Source: Brugia malayi (taxonomy: Eukaryota; Nematoda; Chromadorea; Rhabditida; Onchocercidae). From it: a stretch of 64,000 nt of DNA. Position 1 is the first letter of the stretch. Each line of letters starts with the position of its first letter. Below the pieces are notes generated by a model. It saw only the letters and a program-made list of their open reading frames with translations, ran no database searches and was not told the origin of the DNA. The position numbers and the translations under genes were made by a program. The stretch lies in the NCBI RefSeq assembly GCF_000002995.4, contig NW_025062479.1, positions 15,186,721-15,250,720 of the forward strand, read 5' to 3'. Shown here in pieces: positions 38,701 to 45,523 of the stretch.

Positions 38701-41700
38701 TTTACTAAGTGCCGTTATCAATCTTTTTGTTATTATCTTCTTTCTGCCATTCTCTAATGATACTGTTAAAAATTTTTAGTGTTTTAACGGAAAATTTTAT
38801 TTTGTTTTTGCTTTAAAGTTTTTTTTTTTTCCTAAAAAAGGATAATTCTCATTTTACTAAACAGTTTATATTTCTGTAAATAATCTATATTCTTGTTTAA
38901 GAACAAATAATTAAAGCAACAAAAGTAGTAGAATGAAGTTTTCGGATGAAAAAATTCAGTTGTGAATAACTTACGATTATATAATGATTGTGTGTTTTTC
39001 TTAACTCTTGAAAATTACTGATGGTTTAATTGGATGGGTTAAATAAAAATTGAAAATAGCAACACAAAAATTTCAACAAAAAAAATTCAATAATTTTGCA
39101 TTCGAACTGAAGTTTTCAAGAAATTTAATTCTAATAAGCCATGTTATGAAGGCAAGAGTGGCTGGAAAATATGATTTATGTGCTTCTCGCAATTCTTAAA
39201 GATTATTGAGTCAAATACTTTCTCTACAGATTTTTTAAATGTTATATTTTGGAATAGAACTTGAAAACTTCTCTGTAACTTAATAATAATGATTCTCTAA
39301 AGTCCTACCATTTAGGTATAGTTTCTAGATAATCCCTTAAATTTATTACCCGGAAAACAGATTATGTTAAATGATTTAAATCACAGAAGTACGGCGATAG
39401 TTATTGAATTTTTCAATGCCAAATTTTTCGTCTCATTTCTGTCAGATATTCCAAGTTCCTTTTCTGCTCCCATCTCAGTGACAGCCCATGACAATCCCAA
39501 CCAAATTTACGTTCAACCTTTTTTGAAGCATAGTCTGATAACTCGCAAATGCATCCTTTATGAAACCAGTGAGTAAGTAAGTGCCCATAATATGGAAGTC
39601 CATTTGCAAATGGAGGTCCATCGTAAAAGACAAAACAATTATCCTTAGGACGTTTCTCAACTGACTGTTCAAAAATTTTGTTTTCCTGCCAAATTTTGAA
39701 ATAATTTAATAATTAAGAGAAATTTAAAATAATCATAAGTAGTAACCATAATTGAAAAGGTGTAATAAGTTTCCATTTAAAAAGAAATATTTTGAATTTC
39801 AAAAATTCAGTAGTTTTTCTTTGTCCTTTAAAATCTCAACTTTATTTCTTTTTCCTAACATAATGCAACAGATATATATGAGAAAAAAGATGAAAAGACC
39901 AATAGAATTTATTTCATTAATTAATACGTTCTGCAATTATAAGTAAAGCGAAGTAGAAAGAGAAACAAAAACAAAAAAAAAAAAAAAAGCAAACATACCG
40001 GTAATAAAAGCAAATCTCGATGCTAAAATATCTGAGATTTCCTTAATTTTAATCCGTTTATTGCCAACGTCCATAAAACCATCTATAAATGTGAAAATAA
40101 TCAATTAATAATAAAAAATTCCAAAAAAAAAAAAAAAGAGGAGGAATATTTAAATCAAAAAACTTGTTCTTTACTTTAAAATTTATTCTTTGAAAATATT
40201 ATCAAAAGTAAATTGATTTGATCTCAGAATATATTATTTGATTGACAATATTTTTATGACTTATATATACAAATTGTTAATAAAAAAATTGATAAATTGG
40301 TTGATTAAATATTTTCAAGTTTCTATTTTATATTCTTCTTAGTATAACAAAGGGAAAGAATATTGTTATCGAATATCACAAGAAAAAAAAAATTCAAATT
40401 AGGCACAAAATCCTGGTCTAAAATATAAATCTGATGATAAATTTTGATAAAAACAATGATAATTTGAAAATAACAAAAGCACAATATTAAGAGTAATAAT
40501 AATAATAATAATATGATAGTGATTATGTCAATAATGATATTGGAAAAAGAAGTGATAATATTAAAAATACATGTCGTTTATACTTACTATCATCACTATC
40601 GCTCTTATGACAAGCTATTATTCAATTATAATTGCTATTATTATCAACAATTCCATCATTAATGTACTATTATCATATTCCATTATAAATATATTATCAT
40701 ATTCCATTATAAATATATTATCATATTCCATTATAAATATATTATCATATTCCATTATAAATATATTATCATATTCCATTATAAATATATTATCATATTC
40801 CATTATAAATATATTATCATATTCCATTATAAATATATTATCATATTCCATTATAAATATATTATCATATTCCATTATAAATATATTATCATATTCCATT
40901 ATAAATATATTGTCATATTCTATTATATGTAGCGTTAATTACCATTGATTATCACTGTTAATAATAGAAGTATAAGCATTACTAAAATTAGTTTCAATAG
41001 TTGTAGGAGTAGCTGTCGTAATAGATTTATTATCAGCAATAGTTTTCATGACGACTGATAATCAAAATATATATGAAGTAATTATTGCAGTAACAATAGT
41101 ATTTATCACTAAATTTAATATTACCAGCAGTACTATAAGTAATAGTTATCACGACAATTGATAATCAGTAAAGCAGCAATTGCGCAGTGATAATAGTAGT
41201 ATCTAATTAATGCAATTGTTGTAATTTCAGTATTAGTACTAGTGGAAGAAGTAGTAGCGGTAGTGGTCTTTATAACAAATAATAATGGCGGTAATGTCAA
41301 CCAACAACGACAAACAACAACCATATAGAGCTAATAATAGTAACTACTATTAATAAAACTGGCTTTTGTCATAATTAGAATATATAATTTCGAATATTGT
41401 TGCAAGCGCAAATGCAAAAAATCTTATGCCTCATTTTATAACTTATTATATCATATTTAACAAAAAAGACTTTTTAAAAAAAAAAAAAAAAAATGAAAAT
41501 CAACAAAATTACGATTGAAAAAAAAGAACTAAAAAGAAAGGAAGAGACCAAGTCTCGTCATATGAATTTTATGATATTAATATTGAACGAGTCATTTCCT
41601 AAGCTCGTTTTTTTTTTTCTTTCATTTCTTGAAATGACCTTCAAAAATATCAGAAAATTTCTTCGTTATAATAAAAAACTAAAAAAAAAAATTGCGTAAG

Positions 41701-44700
41701 AATAAAATAATGAAAGTTCAAAATTTATAAAAAATATGACCAATCTTCTCCTTTTGAGATAAAATTTGATATCTTATCATTTAAACTCTATATAGAATTG
41801 TCAGTAATTTTTCCGCTTTTTTTTACAAGTACTTTTCATAATTAAAGAATAGAATATTTACAAACAAGTTGAACTAACAAAAGAAAAAAAAAAGAACTTA
41901 ATAACAAAATAGTATTGTAAAAAGATATTTAAAGAATTAGAAATGCAATTCATCCAGGTCTCATTTTAATCTCCACTTAAAAAATTCACTCTATTTTTTC
42001 GCCTAGAAAAGTTTACTTCTAATCTGAAAATTTATACCAAATGTGTTGCGATACAAAAAATATCATAAATGAATTTTAAGAATAAGTAGACCTTTAGAAA
42101 GTTAAAAAAATTAATCGGTAATCGATATTTGTCATAAAAATTGTGATAAAAATGCTAGAAATAATAATTAGAAAAAAAAATTTTTTATTTTATTATTTTA
42201 TACTTTATTTTACAAATTCTAGATTTTTCATTATATAAACGAATTTAACTAATTTCATATTTCGTTATCTTATCGTGGCAAACATAACATAAATCCAGAC
42301 TGAAATTTTCATCGATCAAATCATTAATATAATCTTGTTTATTATTCATAATGTAATTGAAGTTTCAGAACGTTTCAATGACAAGCTAATTGACAATCTC
42401 AAAGAAATAATTCAAATTTCAAAATCGAAACTTTTAAAACAGTTTAAGTTCAAGTGCAAATTAACAGATTCTACTAAGCGGAAAATAAATTTCATAGACA
42501 AATCCTAATAATCATCTCACAAAATTAAGAAAATCAATATGTGATTAATGATTCACCAATTTGCTAATCATTTAAATATCAAACAATGAGTCATTTAAGT
42601 ATCTCAATTTGCTAATTAAATATCAAACAATGAGTCAAGAACAAAATGTAAAAATACAAGTTATACACCACAAAAATTTAACCTAAATAATTAAAATCAA
42701 AATTAAAGAAATTTTTTAAATAGTATTTGATTATTGCTTTGATTATTAATATTCATGGTGATCATATCTGCTTATCACTTCATTACATATTAGTAATTCC
42801 TTGATAAGAGATTGAATGAATGCACAGATGCGCAAGTGGATTAATTGGATGAGTTAAAGGAATTAAACAGGAAATGATGATTACTTGAGGCGCATCCGGT
42901 CTATGATATTATGAATGATTTAGGATTAAGGCAATTCGATCGGACGATGACAATGATAATTATAATACAATTTCTCCCGGACTTTTTTATCCTTTTATTA
43001 AATTGATTACTGTTATTATATTTCCATCACAGTATAATCAACATTATTATCATAATCATTATTATTAAAGATATGTTTTAGTAAAAATTCACATTTATCG
43101 TTCAAAAAGAGATTGGAGCACTTTAATTTTCAGTATAATTATATTATTTATTATTATTTATTGTTATTAATATTTACTAATATTACTATTATCAAAAATA
43201 TATCGCAGTAAAATTTCAAATTTATATTGAAAAAGATTTAATATTTGTCGTCATTAATATCACTATTATTTACTACAGTTTTCATCAAAAATTCATTTTA
43301 GTAAAACTCTAAATTTATCGTAAAAATGATAACGAATAATTTTTGTTGTAATAATTACTCGTCCTATTATCATAATAACCACTACTATTATTATCATTAT
43401 CATAACTATGATATCATCACAAATATTTTTTAGTAAAATTACAAATTTTTCGGGACAAAGTGATTAAGGTTCCAAAACAAGAATAAAAAAGAGCAAGTTA
43501 AAACTGTGTTTACATTAAGATTTATTATTATTATTATTATTGAATGCCTTTTTTAAATATTTTCTAAAACACAAATAAAAGTAATAAAAAAGACAAATAT
43601 GACCAATTTGAATTTGTGAAAAGTGAAACAATTGATTTAATTTTAAGCATTTTCAACGAATTTATAAAATTTACAAATAGTTATTGATTGACTGAGATGA
43701 AAACAATAGCATACCATAAAATAGGTATGTGAAAAACTAATCAGTGATTTATACTTTCTAAATTAGTATAAAATTTGTATAATTAATTTTATAACTACAT
43801 TACCTACAATTAATCACATTTGATAATTAGCTTACAATTAAGTTTTAAAAATATTATAAATAATAACTTTACTTACCCCAATTATCATCATCAGTATCAC
43901 TGCTTACTTCGCTGATATCTTGATGAATAATCCATCCAGTACCATATTGATTATGCTGTGAACGTTCTAAAACGGATTGATAACCGGATTCTTCCAAAAA
44001 TTCGGCTGACTTTAAAGCTTCTTTCAGTGCCCGTAAATCAAAATCCATATCATAATGAAATTTTGGTGCTTCCATAGAAATAGCACTATCTGATTTCGGT
44101 AGCTTCCTATAGCTGATAAAATTTTATCATTAAAAAATTTATTTCCAAAACAAAACAAAAAAAAAAAAAAACAAGAAATTTTAACTATTTCCTTTTATTT
44201 TACCATTAAATAAAAAAAGAAGTCTTGAAATTTAAGTTTAACAAAGAGAGAAATAATGATTAGAAAGGACATAAAACAGTGTTTTCGTTTTTTTACTCTC
44301 AAAAATTAAATTCAGTTTTTTTAATGACATTTATTTATGTTTTTCTCCTTTTTTCTTGTAAACAATTGAGCTCAATCAATCTATCATTCAACGAAATGAA
44401 CAGGTCAAAAGGTGAAATTTTAATTACTTTTATGACACAGCTAAATGAGAACCAAAATTTCTTATTCAGTCAAATTCCATTCTTTTTTGTTTGTTTACAT
44501 TCTATCTTTGAATTATTTAAGGATTTTTAAGATTATTTGCATTTAAATTAAACTATAATTTGTTACAGTTTTTTTTGTATTAACAAATGATAAGAAATAA
44601 CAATTTTTTTTATGAATTTTTTTTTTTCAAAAATACGCATTGGAAAATTACTATTTCAAATGATATTTTTCAGTGTTTGTAATTAAGTATTCGTTCATTC

Positions 44701-45523
44701 TTTTCAGCAATAATTATTGATAATTAAAGGAAATTAATTCAAATTTTACGATGATCTGAATATCACCTATGCATATGAAATTGAAATTAAAATTCTGTGG
44801 CAAAAATGAATTGTGTCACAATATTTTTATTATATTCTTATCATTTGTCTCATAAATTATAATAGCAAATGATCAGTTTTTATTTTAAAAAAATGATAGC
44901 AAGAATTGCGACGATATATCTTAATGATATGAAGTAATCTTTCACTCTCGTATCAGTTAATATTATATAAGAAATTCTACTGATAAGAAAGATAAAAAGA
45001 CGATAATAGCACCAGTGAATTATTATTATTTATTATTGATTAGCTAAAATTTATTGGTGCAACGTTCAAAAGATATTGCCTAACAGAAAATTTTATAGGT
45101 CAAACTGATGGTAAAATAACGAAAAGGCCAACAAAGAAATTATTATCCATTATATGTTATATGAATGATTGAATAAATTAATTTGTTTGTCATTTCGTCA
45201 ACAATAAAACAATTATCTGTTCACTTCAAAAATTTTGACAACAGAGACAATTAATAATAGCAATATTTTTAATGAATCATAATCGAAAGAAATAAAATTA
45301 AATTAAGTAATTGAGTAAAACAAATGAAATGAATAAAGAAAAGGTATATGAACATACTCATAGGCAGGTGTATTGGATAATTTATGTCGTTGAATGTTTG
45401 GGGCGCAAACTGATGAGGTTGACGCGGTCAAGCTACCGTAACACGACAGTTGACCTCCAGATGATGATTCCCACAGCGATCGTGGCGGTTCTAATAGACG
45501 CAATGTTTTATTCCCTATTGATG
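7506..45523 (-). CDS. MCF2L: MCF2L/DBS-type Dbl-family Rho guanine nucleotide exchange factor (5' end not found)
   Basis: Twenty-seven exons join in one open frame of 1302 codons to a TAG at 7506-7508. Visible domains are an N-terminal linker (about 1-133), Sec14/CRAL-TRIO (134-304, FITGARTKDGNPVLIFPDS, VIVIDRRMDKWSSVRLLL), spectrin-like helices (305-650, ETERSFDTFWMKHEKRL), a linker (650-830), DH (830-1025, PLSAYLLKPVQRITKYQLLL), PH (1031-1142, QRRHLFLFDGGLLFCKKR) and a Ser/Thr-rich tail. DH-PH proteins of this kind load GTP onto Rho/Cdc42 GTPases at membranes. The Sec14-spectrin-DH-PH order and the PH sequence point to the MCF2/MCF2L/DBS group rather than TRIO/Kalirin, which carry a second DH-PH. 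The SH3 domain of some vertebrate MCF2L forms is not seen. No in-frame ATG precedes the first exon's acceptor, so a 5' exon is missing. I think the C. elegans counterpart is uig-1 but could not check. Confidence 0.88.
7893..8052 (-). CDS. MCF2L: GEF exon 26 (tail)
   Basis: Acceptor CTAATTGCAG, donor GTTAAA. Encodes an Asn/Ser-rich start, SSPSSGSPTFVPIISDEDPD and QLQTRSYSCPE. Phase fits both neighbours. Confidence 0.82.
8170..8295 (-). CDS. MCF2L: GEF exon 25 (tail after PH)
   Basis: Acceptor ATTATTTTAG, donor GTGAGT. Encodes IVGERVTHRDRLSQQHRPMR then PQSWASTISTDSIRSSDTTT, a Ser/Thr-rich low-complexity tail. Confidence 0.85.
8528..8667 (-). CDS. MCF2L: GEF exon 24 (PH, C-terminal helix)
   Basis: Acceptor GATCATTTCAG, donor GTAATA. 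Encodes TCSLGFSETSKTSSARFEVW, NEAYVVQPIDESARIKWIQR, matching 'KKFEIWYNAREEVYIVQAPTPEIKAAWVNEI'; the invariant PH Trp is present. Confidence 0.95.
8827..9024 (-). CDS. MCF2L: GEF exon 23 (PH)
   Basis: Acceptor ATTTATTTTAG, donor GTAAGT. Encodes GDLCQMGPLRLQNECD, then QRRHLFLFDGGLLFCKKRSQ and ASEYYEHKLSIP, matching 'MQRHLFLHEKAVLFCKKRE...SYSYKQSL'. Confidence 0.96.
9183..9302 (-). CDS. MCF2L: GEF exon 22 (end of DH)
   Basis: Acceptor CATTTTGCAG. Encodes EVHRHCSDQAKPHVDEALAS then LNTAMHQLHIAGF, matching 'VNDSMHLIAITGY'. Donor is GTAGTA at 9182 or GTAATT three bases on; both keep the frame. Confidence 0.93.
9602..9694 (-). CDS. MCF2L: GEF exon 21 (DH CR3 catalytic helix)
   Basis: Acceptor AAATTTTAG, donor GTAATT. 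Encodes ECQKRAGHPLPLSAYLLK then PVQRITKYQLLLK, almost identical to the MCF2L/DBS signature that contacts the GTPase. Confidence 0.96.
9912..10106 (-). CDS. MCF2L: GEF exon 20 (DH)
   Basis: Acceptor CATATTGCAG, donor GTCTTT. Encodes LNFHSNYLLADFLAAGNS, CRCFLNHRNKFLQLYHHYC and QNKPLGEALRRE, matching 'RCFLERMEDFQIYEKYCQNKPRSESLWR'. Confidence 0.93.
10296..10442 (-). CDS. MCF2L: GEF exon 19 (DH)
   Basis: Acceptor AATTTTACAG, donor GTTAGT. Encodes VNTEQSYVRELKSIVDFYI then RDRSDILFGNIPDL, the DH CR1 motif (compare 'ELLDTERAYVEELL' and 'KKDVLFGNMEEI'). Confidence 0.92.
10625..10798 (-). CDS. MCF2L: GEF exon 18 (start of DH)
   Basis: Acceptor TCATATTGCAG, donor GTAAGA. Encodes RQIEVLHDNPQNAFICG, a Gly/Ser-rich loop, then FDQPASLLNFAISEL, which opens the DH domain. 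Confidence 0.83.
11508..11609 (-). CDS. MCF2L: GEF exon 17 (basic linker)
   Basis: Acceptor TTTCAGCAG (tandem NAGNAG), donor GTACGA. Encodes SDVVMFFKSRIRKSKSWSAP and IRQT, a basic Ser-rich stretch comparable in place to the 'YRRAKSEMSES' linker of MCF2L. Confidence 0.75.
11610..15216 (-). other. GEF intron (3.6 kb)
   Basis: A+T-rich with many short A or T runs and purine-rich GA stretches (for example 12365-12395 and 14159-14178). No exon-like frame with splice sites was seen. Confidence 0.65.
14159..14178. repeat. GA microsatellite
   Basis: About ten GA units inside a larger purine-rich tract on the plus strand, in a GEF intron. Confidence 0.85.
15217..15447 (-). CDS. MCF2L: GEF exon 16 (linker between spectrin and DH)
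   Basis: Acceptor TATGTAG is weak; donor GTCAGA is non-consensus. Seventy-seven codons in phase 0 from ECTLGHDRLGMIRRQ to RNGKHFKR, Ser/Asp-rich in the middle. No domain recognised. A strong internal CAG|GTATTT donor at 15402 would give a 15-codon version in the same frame. Confidence 0.65.
16708..16730. repeat. CA microsatellite
   Basis: About eleven CA units in a GEF intron. Confidence 0.9.
17011..17054. repeat. CT-rich microsatellite
   Basis: CCTCTCCCTCCC followed by about fifteen CT units, in a GEF intron. Confidence 0.9.
18722..18925 (-). CDS. MCF2L: GEF exon 15 (end of spectrin region, linker)
   Basis: Acceptor AATTTTGTAG, donor GTATCA. Encodes VAERIDDMRHLSIYRRDALQ, then RKPPVQIVSPEKL (compare human 'TRPVQPVAPRPEAL'), then a Ser/Thr-rich linker. 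Reading through the donor meets a TGA after four more codons. Confidence 0.86.
18926..20039 (-). other. GEF intron with hairpin
   Basis: A+T-rich, otherwise featureless intron carrying the inverted repeat at 19153-19207. Confidence 0.65.
19153..19207. repeat. Inverted repeat with ~25-bp arms
   Basis: Left arm 19153-19177 and right arm 19182-19207 are complementary around a loop of a few bases. The unique core TATACAGCCTGAAAA is matched by TTTTCAGGCTGTATA, and A and T runs extend the stem. Confidence 0.9.
20040..20120 (-). CDS. MCF2L: GEF exon 14 (spectrin-like)
   Basis: Acceptor ATATTTTCAG, donor GTATTC. Encodes LDIFNNEPNLNKLIML and TTTETSTLLAQ; 27 codons, phase 0. Confidence 0.82.
20347..20472 (-). 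CDS. MCF2L: GEF exon 13 (spectrin-like)
   Basis: Acceptor AGTTTTAG, donor GTTGAG. Encodes ANNWCHRGVELLTTIPYDC and ALTTVDKYIEEGESLK, matching 'SMKWCDEGIYLLASQPVDKC...EIEKFLE'. Confidence 0.88.
20473..21741 (-). other. GEF intron (1.3 kb)
   Basis: A+T-rich with a long T tract near 21502-21521; no exon-like frame seen. Confidence 0.65.
21742..21936 (-). CDS. MCF2L: GEF exon 12 (spectrin-like)
   Basis: Acceptor CAATTTCAG, donor GTAAAT. Encodes EDVDGARLLRDAGQELI and LLPKCDELDRMADALSGALE, matching 'IRPKCQELRHLCDQFSAEI'. Confidence 0.88.
22137..22256 (-). CDS. MCF2L: GEF exon 11 (spectrin-like)
   Basis: Acceptor ATTATTGCAG, donor GTTTGT. Encodes LQSAFAKHMIHLEEHREVGD and VRKAEQLAQAHAEYCQQAM, amphipathic helices. 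Confidence 0.85.
23537..23564. repeat. Poly-A tract
   Basis: Twenty-eight consecutive A residues on the plus strand. No retroelement was recognised next to it. Confidence 0.9.
23861..23980. repeat. Degenerate ~21-bp tandem repeat (about 6 copies)
   Basis: Units of 17-22 bp around the core CGATAATCATGACTAAAC, each containing a variant of ATAATCAT. Confidence 0.85.
25052..25193 (-). CDS. MCF2L: GEF exon 10 (spectrin repeat core)
   Basis: Acceptor TTTTTTATAG, donor GTAAGC. Encodes LHNVTAIERMLIQLEETERS then FDTFWMKHEKRLTQCLKLRR, the family hallmark 'AAFDEFWAKHQQKLEQCLQLRHFE'. Confidence 0.92.
25194..26209 (-). other. GEF intron (1 kb) with a three-copy composite repeat
   Basis: Mostly occupied by the TG/TATG-rich module at about 25436-25860; the rest is A+T-rich without exon signals. 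Confidence 0.7.
25436..25860. repeat. Composite tandem repeat, three diverged copies
   Basis: Each copy joins a TATG/TGTG-rich simple stretch to a unique block beginning ATT(C)A-TATTTTATTAA-TTGAATA (near 25513, 25686 and 25815). Spacings are about 173 and 129 bp. The blocks also share GTTACGG-CT-A beyond the first ~40 bases in copies 1 and 2. Confidence 0.8.
26210..26307 (-). CDS. MCF2L: GEF exon 9 (spectrin-like)
   Basis: Acceptor TTTTTTAATAG, donor GTTTAT. Encodes EDFRISIRKGLSLLRHVRQM and KPEHEQLSPTR; phase fits both neighbours. Confidence 0.85.
26429..26578 (-). CDS. MCF2L: GEF exon 8 (first spectrin-like helices)
   Basis: Acceptor CCTTTTTCAG, donor GTTATT. Encodes SLSEFGRCLKETELPNDVET then ARILEIQTAERDAIK, matching 'FGTELAETELPNDVQS' of vertebrate MCF2L. 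Confidence 0.9.
26579..27523 (-). other. GEF intron (0.95 kb)
   Basis: A+T-rich. A less A+T-rich block at 27225-27330 carries a ~34-codon minus-strand open frame ending at 27223 with no recognised homology. Confidence 0.6.
27524..27640 (-). CDS. MCF2L: GEF exon 7 (end of Sec14)
   Basis: Acceptor ATTATTTTAG, donor GTAACC. Encodes VVICQSSLELRRYIGPDCLT and GGVLKYNHLEWVQHRM, the conserved LGGTL-Y-H-W end of the Sec14 module. Confidence 0.88.
27641..30804 (-). other. GEF intron (3.2 kb)
   Basis: No exon, repeat array or RNA gene recognised. A mildly palindromic TACAGT/ACTGTA-rich patch lies near 28262-28355. Confidence 0.6.
30805..30915 (-). CDS. MCF2L: GEF exon 6 (Sec14)
   Basis: Acceptor TGTATTACAG, donor GTATGC. 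Encodes NSFPRPVRIVLILKPESVLQ and RALEVGYRGITENYKFK, matching 'ASFPANLQLVLVLRP..FFQRTL...FKMK'. Confidence 0.88.
30916..34764 (-). other. GEF intron (3.8 kb)
   Basis: A+T-rich with a 31-base A run (32754-32784) and short ATT/AAT microsatellites (31830-31890). No coding signal seen. Confidence 0.6.
32754..32784. repeat. Poly-A tract
   Basis: Thirty-one consecutive A residues on the plus strand, the longest homopolymer noted in the window. Confidence 0.9.
34765..34855 (-). CDS. MCF2L: GEF exon 5 (Sec14)
   Basis: Acceptor ATAATTTCAG, donor GTAAGT. Encodes LEEEQKSYVIVIDRRMDKW then SSVRLLLSYLT, the family's 'FILVIDRRRDKWTSVK' block. It contains a 14-bp inverted repeat (34782-34817). Confidence 0.9.
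34782..34817. repeat. Inverted repeat inside a coding exon
   Basis: ATAGACGTACGGAT pairs with ATCCATACGTCTAT across an 8-base loop, 13 of 14 positions complementary. It lies wholly in the Sec14 exon 34765-34855. Confidence 0.85.
35059..35167 (-). CDS. MCF2L: GEF exon 4 (Sec14)
   Basis: Acceptor TTCTTTTTAG, donor GTAAAC. Encodes ARTKDGNPVLIFPDSRSQLA and ISYLLQIPP, matching 'GRGRNGRPLIVFPDY...MTYLTSIP' of human MCF2L. Confidence 0.87.
35168..39998 (-). other. GEF intron (4.8 kb) hosting the bacterial ileS remnant
   Basis: The largest intron seen between recognised exons. A+T-rich, with the Wolbachia-like pseudogene at about 39380-39700, 300 bp upstream (in gene direction, downstream) of exon 39999-40082. 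Nothing else coding was recognised. Confidence 0.7.
39380..39700 (-). pseudogene. ileS: Decayed Wolbachia-like isoleucyl-tRNA synthetase (ileS) fragment, nuclear insertion
   Basis: Reading the minus strand from 39700, and allowing for frame changes, this codes for the N-terminal region of class I isoleucyl-tRNA synthetase. Pieces seen are FKIWQENKIFEQSVEKRPKD, CFVFYDGPPFANGLPYYGHL, GFIKDAFASYQTMLQ, VERKFGWDCHGL, EMGAEKELGIS and EKFGIEKFNNYRRTSVI. The GLP-YGH segment is the HIGH-type ATP-binding signature of the family. The combination FANGLP-YGHLLTGFIKDAF is the Rickettsiales form; eukaryotic cytosolic IleRS reads [18 protein letters not shown]. Against an intact frame I see a 4-base insertion after GHLLT, single-base deletions after MLQ, after CHGL and after the Asn-Glu preceding EKFG, then a stop after TSVI. 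It covers roughly the first 110 codons of a gene normally near 1100 codons, so it cannot make enzyme. It sits in a GEF intron with no bacterial neighbours, as expected of a nuclear Wolbachia transfer. Wolbachia as donor is inferred. Confidence 0.85.
39999..40082 (-). CDS. MCF2L: GEF exon 3 (Sec14 start)
   Basis: Acceptor ATTTATAG, donor GTATGT. Encodes GFMDVGNKRIKIKEISDIL then ASRFAFIT, which leads into the GARTKDG motif of the next exon. Length and phase fit both neighbours. Confidence 0.85.
40673..40926. repeat. 24-bp minisatellite, ~10.6 near-perfect copies
   Basis: Unit TCATATTCCATTATAAATAT+ATTA repeated ten times almost without change, then a partial eleventh with a few substitutions. 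As 24 is a multiple of three, both strands stay open through it (octapeptides SYSIINIL and MEYDNIFI); this is a by-product, not a gene. Confidence 0.97.
42557..42637. repeat. Direct duplication of ~33-37 bp
   Basis: CAATTTGCTAAT(CATT)TAAATATCAAACAATGAGTCA occurs at 42557-42593 and again, lacking CATT, at 42605-42637. Confidence 0.9.
43521..43541. repeat. ATT microsatellite
   Basis: About seven ATT units in a GEF intron, within a wider ATT/ATC-rich stretch. Confidence 0.85.
43877..44112 (-). CDS. MCF2L: GEF exon 2 (linker before Sec14)
   Basis: Donor GTAAGT. Acceptor TTTTATCAG at 44113 is preferred; a second AG six bases on keeps the frame. Encodes KLPKSDSAISMEAPKFHYD, then an acidic SEVSSDTDDDNW segment. 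The internal ATG of MEAPKF could start a shorter form. Confidence 0.82.
44113..45357 (-). other. GEF intron (1.2 kb)
   Basis: Between visible GEF exons 1 and 2. A plus-strand open frame of 83 codons (44279-44530) has no recognised similarity and looks like chance. Confidence 0.65.
45358..45523 (-). CDS. MCF2L: GEF exon 1 of those visible (N-terminal linker)
   Basis: Acceptor TTTTTTTTATAG, donor GTATGT. Encodes SIGNKTLRLLEPPRSLWESS and a Ser-rich stretch ending LSNTPAYE/D. Its first two bases complete a codon begun in an unseen upstream exon. There is no in-frame ATG here; the in-frame codon above the acceptor that could pass for a start is TTG. Confidence 0.75.

Larger units (their letters stand above)
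40083..43876 (-). other. GEF intron (3.8 kb) with minisatellite
   Basis: Contains the 24-bp minisatellite (40673-40926), imperfect AAT/ATC-type simple sequence (about 40490-41330 and 43010-43540) and a short direct duplication (42557-42637). No exon-like signal. Confidence 0.7.

Noticed and set aside
39380..39700. Processed retrocopy of the worm's own cytosolic isoleucyl-tRNA synthetase
   Set aside because: The residues FANGLP-YGHLLTGFIKDAF and EMGAEKELGIS follow the Rickettsiales enzyme; the animal cytosolic enzyme has [20 protein letters not shown].
40571..40948. Open frames on both strands with octapeptide repeats as a repeat protein
   Set aside because: Direct by-product of the 24-bp minisatellite; no splice or start signals of a gene.
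44279..44530. 83-codon plus-strand open frame with a hydrophobic start
   Set aside because: Lies in a GEF intron, low complexity (Phe/Leu/Ile/Asn), no splice partner or recognised similarity.
7506..45523. Identity as TRIO/Kalirin (UNC-73)
   Set aside because: Same Sec14-spectrin-DH-PH logic, but there is only one DH-PH before the stop, few spectrin repeats, and the PH and DH sequences follow MCF2L/DBS (HLFLFDGGLLFCKKR, YCQNKP).
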